Shown here in pieces: positions 1 to 9,362 of a DNA stretch of 64,000 nucleotides; positions within the stretch are counted from its first letter, which is position 1, and each line of letters starts with the position of its first letter. Source of the DNA: an uncultured Jannaschia sp. (lineage in GTDB: Bacteria > Pseudomonadota > Alphaproteobacteria > Rhodobacterales > Rhodobacteraceae); contig NZ_CANLTQ010000005.1 in the NCBI RefSeq assembly GCF_947494025.1, forward strand, positions 124,001-188,000, read 5' to 3'. Below the pieces are notes generated by a model. The model made no database searches. It worked only from the letters and a program-made list of their open reading frames with translations, and was not told the origin of the DNA. The translations under genes were made by a program, and so were the position numbers.

Positions 1-709
1 TCGCCCAGTCGGCGTCCATGTAATCGACCATCCGCTTCATGGTCTCCAGCGTGCGCAGGCCGTCCTCGTTGTCGATGGCGAGCTCGGCGGAGCCGGGGAC
101 GAAGAAGTCGTTGCCGGTGCCGAGATAGGTGTTCACGAATTCCGCGCCGAGATCCCAGCCCGGCTTGTAGCTCGCCGCGAGCGGCGTCTCCATCGCACCG
201 GCCTCGCGCAGGGTTTCCGCCGCGGCGAAGACCTCTTCGTAGCTCGTGGGCACCGCGATGCCATGCTCTTCGAGGATGTCCTCCCGGTAGAACAGGTGCT
301 GTGCGTTCGTCATGAAGGCAATGGCCATGACGTTGCCGCCGACGCGGATCAATTGCTGATCGGTGAGCTGCTGCCCGTGCTCGGCCACGAGGTCGTCGAG
401 CGGGCGGATCAGGTCGTCGTTGAGCAGCGGCACGATCGAGTTCGTGGCGACGATCGCGACGGTGTAGGTCGCGGGGTTGATCGACAGCGCCGGCACCTGG
501 AGATTCTTGTGTTCCTCCGTCTGGTTCCGGGTCACCTCGACACTGTCGCTCGCGCAGGTCTCCGCCGCATCCGCGACGGCATGGAGGGCGGCAAAATCGT
601 TCGAGAGGATCCGGACGGAGCCGCTCTCGATCCCGCATTCGGCCGTGGCCAGACCGGAGGTCGCTAGAAGGGCGCAGGCCGCGAGGGTCGCCGTCGTGGT
701 GGTGCTCAT
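1..709 (-). CDS. Sugar ABC transporter substrate-binding protein (partial, C-terminus beyond left edge)
   Basis: Periplasmic solute-binding protein of an ABC sugar importer, probably the extracellular family 1 type. Only the first 236 codons are in the window. The protein begins with a Sec-type signal peptide (about residues 1-23, ending LATSGLATA before ECG). It then shows the usual fold cues: an N-terminal strand SVRILSNDF, a segment with AIAFMTNAQHLFYREDIL, and TSYEEVFAAAETL, typical of sugar-binding proteins that bring in maltose-like or alpha-glucoside substrates. The ATG at 709 is preceded by GGGGAG at good spacing. The matching permease and ATPase genes would lie to the left, outside the window. 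The substrate cannot be read from this fragment; the two GH13 genes at 7701-11003 make an alpha-glucoside possible but that is inference. Confidence 0.85.
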   Translation of the reverse strand, partial: MSTTTTATLAACALLATSGLATAECGIESGSVRILSNDFAALHAVADAAETCASDSVEVTRNQTEEHKNLQVPALSINPATYTVAIVATNSIVPLLNDDLIRPLDDLVAEHGQQLTDQQLIRVGGNVMAIAFMTNAQHLFYREDILEEHGIAVPTSYEEVFAAAETLREAGAMETPLAASYKPGWDLGAEFVNTYLGTGNDFFVPGSAELAIDNEDGLRTLETMKRMVDYMDADWA

Positions 710-967
710 TCCATTCTCCCCGTCGAAGCCGGATGACCTGTGTCTCGGCGCGTTTCGCGTGACGCTGGGGCGGCCGGGTATCACCGCAACATGCCCGACC
801 GCCGTCTGAACCTTCGTGCGTTCCGTCCCGAACGCGATGCCTCGCGGGCACGATCCGGACAATCCGCGTATTTCCGTAGACAAACGGAACACGGTCCGGG
901 TTCGCCGCCTGCGACGTTATGTCGGATGCGTCCGACGGCGCTGTTGCGAACCAATCCGGATGCCCGG

Positions 968-1957
968 TCAACCGGCGGGTCCGGGCAGGACATCGACGCC
1001 CTGCATGTGCAGGAAGTGCAGGACGTCGATGAAGATCCAGTTCTCCGCCAGCTTGTCCCCGTCGCGGCGGTAAAGGTCGACCACCCGCATGTCGGCTCGC
1101 GTCGTGCCGTCGCCGTCGAGGCCGAGATAGCGTCCGGTATTCGTGAGCGTCAGGTTCGGCCAGCCGAAGAATCCGCCGTAGAAACCCTCCGCGAGCCGCG
1201 CGACGTGGCCGTTGAAGGTCCGGCCCGACAGCTCCTCCCGGAAGGGCCGCTGGTGCTGCGCGATGTAGCGCGGGATCGTGTAGGTCGCGCCGATTCCCTC
1301 GGGGCCCCACCAGACCATGTCGTCGTGCCAGCACCGGGCAAGCTCCCGTTCCGGGCCGTCGAGGCGCGTCCGGGTGTTGATGTCGCCGATCATCGTCTCG
1401 ATCAGCGCGAGCGTCGCCGCGCCCTCGGCCGGGTCGGCATCCGCGAGCAGGAGCCCGTCATGCGTGCGCGGCCCCGGCTGGACGAGGTGCTGGGCCGTCT
1501 GTTCGGGAAACGGGTCGAGCCCCGCCTGACGCATCAGGTGGGGCAGGTCGCAGAAGAACGCCGTCTCGACGATGCGGCCGTCGTCGACGCGGTTGAACTC
1601 CGCATAGCGTAACATTGCGATCCGCCGGGTGGGCGGGATGCCGAGGAAGGGCGCGTCGAACAGGCCCATCAAGTGGCCCATCTGCACGACCCAGACCCCG
1701 CCCGCCGCGAGCTCGCTGCGTCCGGCGAAGAAAATGTCGGGTCGACGCTGCACCGCGTGCATCGCGCGGAGGAACGGCTGCCAGAACGTGTCCGCCACCG
1801 CCGCCGCGCCGCGCTGCTCTTGAAACGGATGTACGCCGCGCCAGAGCCAGTCCGGCGACGTGCGCGCGGACAGGATTCCGACGACGGTTTCCGGATGCGC
1901 CCGTTCGAGCGCCGCGAAATGGTCGCGCACGAGCGACTTCTCGGTCCGGAACGACAT
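968..1957 (-). CDS. SnoaL-like (NTF2-fold) protein with two tandem domains
   Basis: Protein of about 329 residues with the look of a SnoaL-like polyketide-cyclase/NTF2-fold protein. Two half-repeats are visible: the N-terminal half has VHPFQEQRGAAAVADTFWQP and ends with an aromatic core (FNRVDDGRIVETAFFCDLP). The C-terminal half repeats the pattern with DDMVWWGPEGIGATYTIPRY, FREELSGRTFNGHVARLAEG and NWIFIDVLHFLHMQGVDVL. The family includes cyclases, hydrolases and proteins of unknown role, often near sugar or aromatic catabolic genes. The ATG at 1957 is preferred over 1963 because AAAGGAA then lies about 7 nt upstream. It sits between the ABC binding-protein gene and the broken GMC gene, all on the minus strand. 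Exact reaction unknown. Confidence 0.8.
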   Translation of the reverse strand: MSFRTEKSLVRDHFAALERAHPETVVGILSARTSPDWLWRGVHPFQEQRGAAAVADTFWQPFLRAMHAVQRRPDIFFAGRSELAAGGVWVVQMGHLMGLFDAPFLGIPPTRRIAMLRYAEFNRVDDGRIVETAFFCDLPHLMRQAGLDPFPEQTAQHLVQPGPRTHDGLLLADADPAEGAATLALIETMIGDINTRTRLDGPERELARCWHDDMVWWGPEGIGATYTIPRYIAQHQRPFREELSGRTFNGHVARLAEGFYGGFFGWPNLTLTNTGRYLGLDGDGTTRADMRVVDLYRRDGDKLAENWIFIDVLHFLHMQGVDVLPGPAG

Positions 1958-2157
1958 AGGCATTTCCTTTCACCGCTTTCCTGACGCCACGGATGCTCGT
2001 CCGGGAGCGCCGAGCGCCGCTCTTCCGCGCGACATCGAGGGCAGGCAGCCTTTCCATCCGTGGTCGAAGGTAGTCCTTCCCGTGTCGGGGCAACGGGTCC
2101 GCGTCGTCCGCCTGCGGAGCGGCGGAGCGGCGGAGCCGACGAGGATGCCGGCCCGCC

Positions 2158-3789
2158 TCAGGCCGTTCCGGCCATCGCGCCGGCGCGGGCATCCTCGCGA
2201 ATGATGTCCGAGGCCTTCTCGCCGATCATGATCGCCGGGGCGTTGGTGTTGCCCGACACGATCTCCGGCATGATCGAGCAATCCGCCACGCGGAGCCCCT
2301 CGATCCCCCGGACCCGCAGCCGTGGATCGACCACGGCGCCCGCGTCCGGCCCCATGCGGCAGGTACCCGTCGGGTGATAGATTGAGGCGGAATTGTTGCG
2401 CGCTCAGTCGAATGTCCCCGCGTCGTCGTCGATATCGAGCGTCGCGCCGGGGCGGAACTCCTCCGCGATCTTGCCCCGCAGGGGGTCGAGCCGGGCGATG
2501 CGGCGCGCGATCCGGACGCCCGCCACGAGGGTCCGGCGATCCGTCTCGGTCGCGAGGTAGTTCGGATGGATGGTCGGGTAGGAGGCCGGATCGGCGGAGG
2601 TCAGGCGGATCTCGCCCCGGCTTTCGGGGCGGAGCTGACAGACGGAGGTGGTGAAGGCCGAGAACGGGTGCACGCCCTCGCCGGGGCTGTCGGCGGACCA
2701 GGGCTGGACGTGGAACTGGATGTCCGCCGTCGCGACATGCTCGCCCGTGCGGACGAAGCCCACGGCGAGGCTCGCCGCCATCGCCATCGACCCCGAGCGG
2801 AACATCGCGTATTTCAGGGCGATCCGGGCCCGGTTGGCGAGGCTGCGCACCTCGTCGTTCAACGTCGGCTCGTTGCATTTGAAGACGAGCCGGGCCTGAA
2901 GGTGGTCCTGCAGGTTCTTTCCCACGGCGGGCAGGTCGTGGACGACTTCGATTCCGTGCCGCGACAGCTCCGCGCCGGCGCCGATCCCGGACATCTTCAG
3001 AAGCTGCGGCGAGCCGATGGTGCCGGAGGCGAGGATGACCTCCGCGCGCGCCTGGACCGTCCGCGCCTTGCCGCTGCGGTCGGCATAGATCATGCCGCGC
3101 GCCCGCCGTCCCTCGACCAGCACGCGCTGCGCCTGTGCGTGCGTCACGATGGTCAGGTTGGGCCGCGACCGGGCCGGGTTCAGGAACGCGACCGCGCTGG
3201 AGCAGCGCCGTCCGTTCCGGGTGGTGAGCGGGAAGTAGCCGACGCCCTCCTGTTCGGCGCCGTTGTAGTCCGGGTTGAACGGGTAGCCCGCCGCCTGCGC
3301 GGAGGCGACCCATGCGTCGCAGATCGGCCGTTGCAGGCGCATGTTCGACACCGACAACGGGCCGTCCACGCCGTGATGGTCGTCCGCGCCGCGCTCCTGC
3401 GCCTCCGACCGCTTGAAGAGCGGCAGCACGTCGTCCCAGCCCCAGCCCGTGTTCCCCATCTGACGCCAGCGATCGTAATCCTCCGCCTGGCCGCGCACGT
3501 AGAGCAGGCCGTTGAGCGAGGACGACCCGCCCAGCACCTTGCCGCGGGGCCAATCGAGGCGGCGGCCGTTCAGCCCCGCATCGCTTTCGGTCCGGTAGCG
3601 CCAGTCCACGGAGGGGTCGTGCATCGTCTTGAAGTAACCGACCGGAATGTGGATCCACGGGTTCCAGTCCCGTCCCCCGGCTTCCAGCAGGACGACGCGG
3701 TTCGCGGGGTCGGCGAACAGGCGGTTGGCAAGGACGCAGCCGGCGGACCCGGCACCGACGATCACGTAATCTGCCGCGATATCGCGCAT
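2158..3789 (-). pseudogene. GMC-family FAD oxidoreductase (choline/alcohol dehydrogenase-like), interrupted by in-frame TGA
   Basis: The reading frame from ATG 3789 (AAGGAA upstream) encodes a GMC oxidoreductase: FAD-binding VIVGAGSAGC at residues 9-18, then the GMC signature region GKVLGGSSSLNGLLYVRG and a second signature region around EVILASGTIGSPQLLKMSGI. At codon 462 (2404-2406) the frame has TGA. The same frame then continues without a shift into [20 protein letters not shown] and the normal C-terminus [20 protein letters not shown]. The total of 543 codons is a normal GMC length. The stop removes the conserved catalytic His (His472 of YHPTGTC), the partner Asn514 and the last FAD-contacting part, so the 461-residue product should be inactive. 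TGG (Trp) or TAC/TAT (Tyr) is the likely ancestral codon. A sequencing error is the alternative. A further ATG-proximal extension to 3855 is possible but lacks support. Confidence 0.88.
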
Positions 3790-3900
3790 GCTGCCGGTTC
3801 CTTCGCCTGTCGTATCCACCTGCTGCGAAACTGTTTCGTGTTCGAGAGCCTCCATCGGCCCAGTATTGATACCACAAGTCTATATACCGAGGAATTTCAA

Positions 3901-4698
3901 TGAATTACGCGAGTGCGCTCAGCGGCATATCGCGACGGGATCTGTTCCGCCTGTCGGGTCGGAGATCGGCGCATGGCTCGGTTTCTTCGCCATCGGCCTC
4001 GTGCTTTGGGACATCTATACCGGCACGTTCTCCCCGACGGAGGCGACGGAGGCGACGGAGGCGACGGGGGTGACGGTCGGCTTCGGCGTGATCGTGGGCT
4101 CCCTTTGTCTGCCGCTTTACCGCCCCGTGAACCGCGGCCGGGGCGGCGAGCGGCCCGGCATCGAAGAGCGCGGCTACGCCGAGATGCTGGTCGTGCGCGG
4201 CTTTGGACCGCTGGAGCTGCCATCGATCACCATGCCCTCGGCGCGGATCACCGGCATCCTCGCCCCGCTCATCGCGGTCTCCATCGTGATGCAGGAGTTC
4301 CTCTCGGTGCTCGGCGCGCAGGAGGTGATCGGCGACTTCGTGACCGGCATGGGCGGCTACCACGCCGTACTCTTCACCGCGATGGCCATCGTCTTCGCCG
4401 CCGGCATGGTCCTCGAAAGCCTGCCGGTCACGATCATCCTCGTGCCCATCCTCGCCCCGTCGCGCAGTCGGTCGGGGTGGAGCCGGTGCAGTTCGCCGTC
4501 ATCTTCCCGGTCGGCGCCTCGATCGGTTTCATCACTCCGCCCTACGGGCTCAACCTCTATGTCGCCTCCGGGGTGACGGGCGTTCCCTATTTCCGCCTGT
4601 TGCGCTACATGCTGGCCTATCTCGCCGCGCTCGTCGCGGTCTGGAGCGCCGTGGCCTTGGTGCCGACGCTGTCGACCGCGCTCCTGCCCGGCCGCTGA
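3901..4698 (+). pseudogene. Decayed TRAP transporter large permease (DctM) remnant
   Basis: Remnant of the DctM/TRAP large membrane subunit, which normally has about 430 residues and 12-13 helices. The N-terminal half is absent. What remains starts with GAWLGFFAIGLVLWDIYTGTFSPTEA, a degraded form of the IYxGxFTPTEA motif. It goes on through a loop rich in Arg/Gly to SARITGILAPLIAVSIVMQE and GMVLESLPVTIILVPILAP. At about 4460 one base is missing (CTC GCC CCG then TCGCG where ATCGCG is expected). The rest (QSVGVEPVQFAVIF, GASIGFITPPYGLNLY, stop at 4698) is in another frame. The PTEA motif also carries a 9-bp repeat expansion. No DctP binding protein or DctQ small permease lies nearby. Together with the broken GMC gene this suggests a catabolic locus losing function. 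Confidence 0.85.
4036..4071 (+). repeat. 9-bp tandem repeat (GACGGAGGC, 3 perfect + 1 degenerate copy)
   Basis: Three exact copies of GACGGAGGC at 4036-4062 and a fourth imperfect copy (GACGGGGGT) lie inside the TRAP permease remnant. They turn a normal single PTEA(T)G motif into PTEATEATEATG. The expansion is in frame, so it looks like replication slippage. Confidence 0.85.
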
Positions 4699-4711
4699 GG
4701 GATCGAGGAAC

Positions 4712-5494
4712 ATGGACGGCCCCGAAAGCGGAAAGATACCTACGAACCTCCGGTTGCTGACGGTGATCGAGCACGTCGCGCGTGCGGGCGTTCCGGTCAC
4801 GCCGACCAGCGTGAACGAGTCGCTGGGCCTGCCGAAGCCCACCATCCACCGCCTGTTCGCCACGCTAGAGGAGGAGGGGTTCCTGCAGCGCGATCTCGAC
4901 GGACGGACCTATTCGCCCGGCCAGCGTTTGCGCAGCATGGCGGGCGGCATTCTGGCTTCGCTGCGCATCCGCACGGCGCGGCTCGCTGTCCTGCGGCGGC
5001 TGAGCGCTCAGGTCGGGGAAACCTGCAACATCGCGCTGCCCGACCGCGGCGCCATGCGCTACATCGAGCGGGTGGAGACGGAGTGGCCGCTGCGCATCCA
5101 GCTTCCCATCGGCACCACGGTCCCCTTCTACTGCACGGCCTCGGGCAAGATGTATCTCAGCTCGCTCGACGCGGCTCATCGCCGGCAATACCTCGACGCG
5201 ACCGACCTAGTGGCGCGGACGGAACATACGATCACCGACCGCGAACGGCTCTGGGAGGAACTGGGCGAGATCCGGCGGCAGGGCCATTCGCTCGACCGCG
5301 AGGAGTTCATGTCGAGTATGGTGGCCCTCGCCGTGCCGATCCCGGACGCGCACGGCCGGCTCGTCGCGACCCTGTCCTTTCACGCGCCCCGGCAGCGGTT
5401 CGACAGCGATGCGATGCTTGCCCATTTGCCGGACCTCCAGGCCGCGGCGACGGCCCTGTCGGGCTTGATCGCGGACGACGCGCCGGCCGGATAG
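4712..5494 (+). CDS. IclR-family transcriptional regulator
   Basis: DNA-binding regulator of 260 residues, the usual IclR length. The N-terminal winged helix-turn-helix spans about residues 10-75 (LRLLTVIEHVARAGVPVTPT, then GLPKPTIHRLFATLEEEGFL). The C-terminal effector-binding domain follows, with conserved segments GETCNIALPDRGAMRYIERV, YCTASGKMYLS and GHSLDREEFMSSMVALAVPI. GAGGAAC precedes the ATG. It starts 13 bp after the TRAP remnant on the same strand, the position expected for a local regulator of an organic-acid or sugar uptake operon. Since the neighbouring permease and GMC genes are broken, its remaining target may be the SMP-30 lactonase/SDR genes downstream; this is inference. 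Confidence 0.95.
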   Translation: MDGPESGKIPTNLRLLTVIEHVARAGVPVTPTSVNESLGLPKPTIHRLFATLEEEGFLQRDLDGRTYSPGQRLRSMAGGILASLRIRTARLAVLRRLSAQVGETCNIALPDRGAMRYIERVETEWPLRIQLPIGTTVPFYCTASGKMYLSSLDAAHRRQYLDATDLVARTEHTITDRERLWEELGEIRRQGHSLDREEFMSSMVALAVPIPDAHGRLVATLSFHAPRQRFDSDAMLAHLPDLQAAATALSGLIADDAPAG

Positions 5495-5557
5495 AGCGGT
5501 CCGATGCCCGCGGGCCGCCGCGCGGGGCGGGGCCGCGCTCCGCATCTTTCGGGGGAG

Positions 5558-6496
5558 TCAGGCGGCAGCGCCGCGCACGTTCACCGTCAGCGCGTAGAGC
5601 GACGTCGCCCCCGTGATGAACAGACGGTTCAGAAGATGCCCGCCGAAGGCGAGGTTGGAGACCCGTTCCGGCACGAAGACCTTGCCTAGAAGCGTGCCGT
5701 CCGGCGCGAAAACATGCACCCCGTCCCGTGCGCTCGACCAGAGCCAGCCGCTCTCGTCGATCGCCATGCCGTCCGAGCAGCCCGGCGCGACGCGGGCGAA
5801 CTCCCGTCCGTTCGAGAGGGCGCCATCCTCGGTCAGGTCGTAGACCCGGATGAACTGGTCCGGATCGGCCCGCGTCTCGTCGCCCGTCTCGGAGACGTAA
5901 AGCCGCCGTTCGTCGGGCGACAGGACAAGGCCGTTCGGGCCGGCGAGGTCGTCGATCATCCGCTCGGGCCGGTCGGAGCCGGGGGGGATGCGGTAGACGG
6001 CCGGCGTCTGCTCGCTCAATCGCCGGCCGCCCTCGTAGTCGGACAGGAGCCCGTAAAGCGGATCGGAAAACCAGATCGTGCCGTCGCGGGCCACGACGAT
6101 GTCGTTGGGCGTGTTGAGCGGCCGGCCGTCGTAGCTGTCGGCGATCGCGGTGACGCTGCCGTCCCGCTCCGTCCGCGTCACCGCGCGCAGGCCGTGGGAG
6201 CAGGTGAGCAGCCGCCCCTCCCGGTCGCGCGCCTGTCCGTTGGCGTAATGGGAGGGCGCGCGGAAGATCTCGGCCCGTCCCTCCGCGCCGAACACGCCAT
6301 CGGACCAGCGCATCGTCCGGTTCGCCGGCAGGTCCTGAAACAGCAGGCAGTTCCAGTCCCCCATCCAGACCGGCCCCTCGACCCAGCGGAAGCCGGTGGC
6401 GAGGCGCTCGAGCCAGGCGTTGCCGAGCACCGCGCCAAGGAAGCGGTCGTCGTGAACCTCCACCCCGGTCGCGTCGGCATCGACGAAATTCGGCAT
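5558..6496 (-). CDS. SMP-30/gluconolactonase/LRE-family lactonase
   Basis: Six-bladed beta-propeller hydrolase of about 312 residues related to gluconolactonase and SMP-30. It probably opens a sugar lactone made by a sugar dehydrogenase. Family features are visible: FRWVEGPVWMGDWNCLLFQD (the metal-binding Glu region near the N-terminus), GRPLNTPNDIVVARDGTIWF with the conserved Asn, AGPNGLVLSPDERRLYVSET, and PGCSDGMAIDESGWLWSSA with the metal-binding Asp. I use the ATG at 6496 (MPNFVDADA), preceded by GGGGGAG; a longer reading to 6619 adds 41 low-complexity residues with no support. The SDR at 6773-7519 lies upstream on the same strand and could supply its lactone substrate. Confidence 0.9.
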   Translation of the reverse strand: MPNFVDADATGVEVHDDRFLGAVLGNAWLERLATGFRWVEGPVWMGDWNCLLFQDLPANRTMRWSDGVFGAEGRAEIFRAPSHYANGQARDREGRLLTCSHGLRAVTRTERDGSVTAIADSYDGRPLNTPNDIVVARDGTIWFSDPLYGLLSDYEGGRRLSEQTPAVYRIPPGSDRPERMIDDLAGPNGLVLSPDERRLYVSETGDETRADPDQFIRVYDLTEDGALSNGREFARVAPGCSDGMAIDESGWLWSSARDGVHVFAPDGTLLGKVFVPERVSNLAFGGHLLNRLFITGATSLYALTVNVRGAAA

Positions 6497-6647
6497 CGCT
6501 CCCCCGATCCGCGGGCCGGCCCCGGCCGCGCCCGCATTGCCCTCGGTCCGGCGGCGTGCCCGACCGACCGAGACAAATGCGCGCGCGAAAGCCGGTGTTC
6601 CGGCCGTACGCTTGCGCACATTGCCCGGAGACGGCCTTTGCGGCTCG

Positions 6648-6684
6648 GCCTTCGACGACCAGCCTTCGCCCGCTCGTCGAAGGC
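6648..6684. repeat. Perfect 11-bp inverted repeat in a 276-bp intergenic gap
   Basis: GCCTTCGACGA (6648-6658) is matched by TCGTCGAAGGC (6674-6684) across a 15-nt loop. It lies in the gap 6497-6772, between the SDR stop and the lactonase start. No T-tract follows on either strand, so it may be an operator, a transcript-stabilising hairpin or a processing site rather than a simple terminator. I see no gene in the rest of this gap. Confidence 0.6.
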
Positions 6685-6772
6685 GGACCGCGTAATGCTT
6701 CGCGTCGGCGTGGCGGCATGGCCGGGGCGCTTCACGTCGAAGGCGATCACCCCCTGATCCCCGTCTTTCGCC

Positions 6773-7519
6773 TTAGTAGGTGGCCCGTCCGCCCGACAGG
6801 TCGAAGGTGGATGCCGTGGTGAAGCTGTTCTCCTCGGAGCAGAGCCAGGCGATCATCGCGGCGGCCTCGCCCGTCTCGAGGAACCGTCCGCGCGGGATCC
6901 TGGAGAGCATGTAGTCGATATGCTCCTGGCTCATCTGGTCGAAGATCCGGGTCCGCGCCGCGGCGGGCGTGACGCAGTTCACCGCGATGTCGAGATCGGC
7001 CAGCTCCTTGCCGAGCGACTTGGTGAACCCGATCACGCCGGCCTTTGACGCGGAATAGGCGCAGGCGTTCGGGTTGCCCTCCTTGCCCGCGACGGAGGCG
7101 ATGTTGACGATCCGGCCGTAGCCCGCCTCGCGCATCGCGGGCACCGCGGCGCGGTTGACGTGGAAGGTGCCCATCAGGTTGATCGTCACGATCCGGTGGA
7201 ACTCGGCCACGTCGTAGGTCTCAACCGTGGTGTTGGAGCCCGCGATCCCGGCGGAGTTCACCACGATGTCGAGGCGTCCGAACGTCTCCAGCGTCTCGGC
7301 CATTGCCCGTTCGACGCTGTCCCAGTCGGCCACGTCGGCGCGCACGGCGATGGCCCCGCCGCCGATCTCGCCGGCCGCCGTCCGGGCCAGATCCGCATCC
7401 ATGTCCCACAGCGCGACCCGCGCGCCGCCGCGGCGGAGCCGTTCGGCCACGGCGCGGCCGATGCCCTGCGCGCCGCCGGTGACGATGGCGGTGCGGTTCT
7501 CGAAATCCTCGCGGTTCAT
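6773..7519 (-). CDS. Short-chain dehydrogenase/reductase (SDR)
   Basis: Classical SDR of 248 residues. The Rossmann motif TGGAQGIG is at about residues 14-21, with D-A-D-V motif AVRADVADWD, VNSAGIAG, the catalytic Ser in NIASVAG, and Y-S-A-S-K. Family members oxidise sugars or hydroxy acids with NAD(P), or reduce keto groups. ATG at 7519 is preceded by GAGGGAGAAC; longer readings only add Arg-rich sequence. It is upstream of, and on the same strand as, the SMP-30 lactonase, so a sugar 1-dehydrogenase/lactonase pair is the simplest reading. A 2-keto-3-deoxy-sugar-acid dehydrogenase is an alternative, given the L-fucose-like genes at 24346-26634. Confidence 0.92.
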   Translation of the reverse strand: MNREDFENRTAIVTGGAQGIGRAVAERLRRGGARVALWDMDADLARTAAGEIGGGAIAVRADVADWDSVERAMAETLETFGRLDIVVNSAGIAGSNTTVETYDVAEFHRIVTINLMGTFHVNRAAVPAMREAGYGRIVNIASVAGKEGNPNACAYSASKAGVIGFTKSLGKELADLDIAVNCVTPAAARTRIFDQMSQEHIDYMLSRIPRGRFLETGEAAAMIAWLCSEENSFTTASTFDLSGGRATY

Positions 7520-7700
7520 CCGTGTTCTCCCTCTGTTCGTCGAAGCCGGGCGGTCGTGCCGTCCGGTTCGCAAACGCCTTCCTCGCCTGCGTTCTGACTT
7601 CGCAACCCCGCGTCGGATTGTCGAGAATGATCGCGGGGTGACGCGCCGATGCCCGCGCCGCGGCGTTGCGTTGGGCGCCGCCCGCCCTATGGTTGCCGGA

Positions 7701-9353
7701 ATGGACCCTGCGACCGCACCCTGGTGGACCCGCGCCACCGCCTATCAGATCTATCCGCGCAGCTTCGCCGACAGCGACGGCGACGGGATCGGCGACATCC
7801 CCGGCATCGTCTCGAAGCTCGACTATCTCGAACGGCTCGGCGTGGGCTTCGTCTGGCTCTCGCCCGTCTACGCGTCGCCCATGTGCGACAACGGCTACGA
7901 CATCGCCGATTACCGCGCCATCGCGGCCGAGTTCGGGACGATGGAGGACATGGACAGGCTGATCGCGGAGGCCCGGGCCCGGGGCATCGGCATCGTCATG
8001 GACCTCGTGGTGAACCACACTTCCAGCGAGCACGAGTGGTTCCGTAGCGCAACGGGCGGGCCGGACGCGCCTTATCGGAACTACTACGTCTGGCGTGACC
8101 CGGCGCCGGACGGGGGGCCGCCGAACGACCTGGAATCGAGCTTCGGCGGCCCGGCCTGGAGCCTCGATCCGGGCGGATCGGGGCAATACTACCTGCACCT
8201 CTTCGATCCCGGCCAGCCCGACCTAAACTGGCACAATCCCAGGATGCGCGCCGACATCCACGCGACGATGAACTGGTGGCTCGACCGCGGGATCGCCGGG
8301 TTCCGGATGGATGTGATCGACCTGATCGGCAAGGAGGTCGACGAGGGCGTCACCGCGAACGGCCCGCATCTGCACGCGCATATCCGCGAGATGATGGCGG
8401 CCACCGCGCAGGGCCGCGACATCGTCACCGTGGGCGAGGCCTGGAGCGCAACGCCGGAGAACGCGCTTCTTTATTGCGGGCGGGATCGCGACGCGTTGTC
8501 CATGGTGTTCCAGTTCGCGCATGTTACCCGCTTCTGGGACGACGCGCACGGGAAATGGGAGCCGCATCCGATCGAGCTCACAGGGCTCAAGGCCGTGTTC
8601 GACCGCTGGCAGGCGGCGCTCTCCGACGACGGGTGGAACTCGCTTTTCTGGAGCAACCACGACCTGCCGCGGGCCGTGTCGACCTATGGCGATGCGCGCG
8701 AATGGCGGGTGCGGTCGGCCAAGATGCTCGCAACCGTCCTGCACCTGATGAAGGGCACGCCCTATATCTATCAGGGCGAGGAGCTCGGCATGACCAATGC
8801 CGGTTTCGACGACATCTCGCAGTATCGGGATGTCGAGACGCTGAACCAGCATCGGCTGATGCGCGCGGCCGACATGTCCGAGGCGGAGTTTCTCGCCGGC
8901 GCGCGACGGTCGAGCCGCGACAACGCCCGAACGCCGATGCAGTGGACCGACGGGCCCGAGGCCGGCTTCACGACCGGCACACCCTGGATCGGGGTCAACC
9001 CGAACCACGCCACCATCAACGCCGCCGCGCAGGAGGATGATCCGGACTCCGTCCTTGCTTATTACCGCCATCTCGTGCGGCTCCGGCGCGAGCACGACAT
9101 CGTGGTCTTCGGCAGCTACACTCCGATCGCGCCGGACCACCCGAACGTCTTCGTCTATCGCCGCGACCTGGAGGGTCGCGCCCTCGTCGTCGTCGCCAAC
9201 TGGACGGCGGAGGAGGTGGCCTTCGATCCGCCCGGCGGGATGGAGGCCGAGGGTCGCTGTCTCGTGGGAAACGTGGCGCCGCGCACGCGGATCGACGGGA
9301 CCGTGACGCTCGCCCCCTACGAGGCTTTCGCCATTCTGTACGAACCCGATTGA
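7701..9353 (+). CDS. GH13 alpha-glucosidase (oligo-1,6-glucosidase/maltase type)
   Basis: Glycoside hydrolase family 13 enzyme of about 550 residues that should release glucose from alpha-glucosides in the cytoplasm. It starts with the (beta/alpha)8 barrel strand YQIYPRSFADSDGDGIGDIP and carries the family regions: region I DLVVNHTSSEH, region II GFRMDVIDLI with nucleophile Asp204, region III VGEAW with acid/base Glu246, and region IV SNHDLPR with Asp321. The QPDLNW motif and the C-terminal beta domain are present. The start is ATG 7701; ATG 7689 (MVAG) is also possible and neither has a strong Shine-Dalgarno. It diverges from the SDR at 7519 and is followed 9 bp later by a second GH13 gene. 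Confidence 0.93.
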   Translation: MDPATAPWWTRATAYQIYPRSFADSDGDGIGDIPGIVSKLDYLERLGVGFVWLSPVYASPMCDNGYDIADYRAIAAEFGTMEDMDRLIAEARARGIGIVMDLVVNHTSSEHEWFRSATGGPDAPYRNYYVWRDPAPDGGPPNDLESSFGGPAWSLDPGGSGQYYLHLFDPGQPDLNWHNPRMRADIHATMNWWLDRGIAGFRMDVIDLIGKEVDEGVTANGPHLHAHIREMMAATAQGRDIVTVGEAWSATPENALLYCGRDRDALSMVFQFAHVTRFWDDAHGKWEPHPIELTGLKAVFDRWQAALSDDGWNSLFWSNHDLPRAVSTYGDAREWRVRSAKMLATVLHLMKGTPYIYQGEELGMTNAGFDDISQYRDVETLNQHRLMRAADMSEAEFLAGARRSSRDNARTPMQWTDGPEAGFTTGTPWIGVNPNHATINAAAQEDDPDSVLAYYRHLVRLRREHDIVVFGSYTPIAPDHPNVFVYRRDLEGRALVVVANWTAEEVAFDPPGGMEAEGRCLVGNVAPRTRIDGTVTLAPYEAFAILYEPD

Positions 9354-9362
9354 GGCCTCCGC

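Noticed and set aside
2404..2406. TGA as a selenocysteine or recoded codon in the GMC gene
   Set aside because: Family has no selenocysteine members and the position is aromatic in relatives; I did not see a convincing insertion element downstream.
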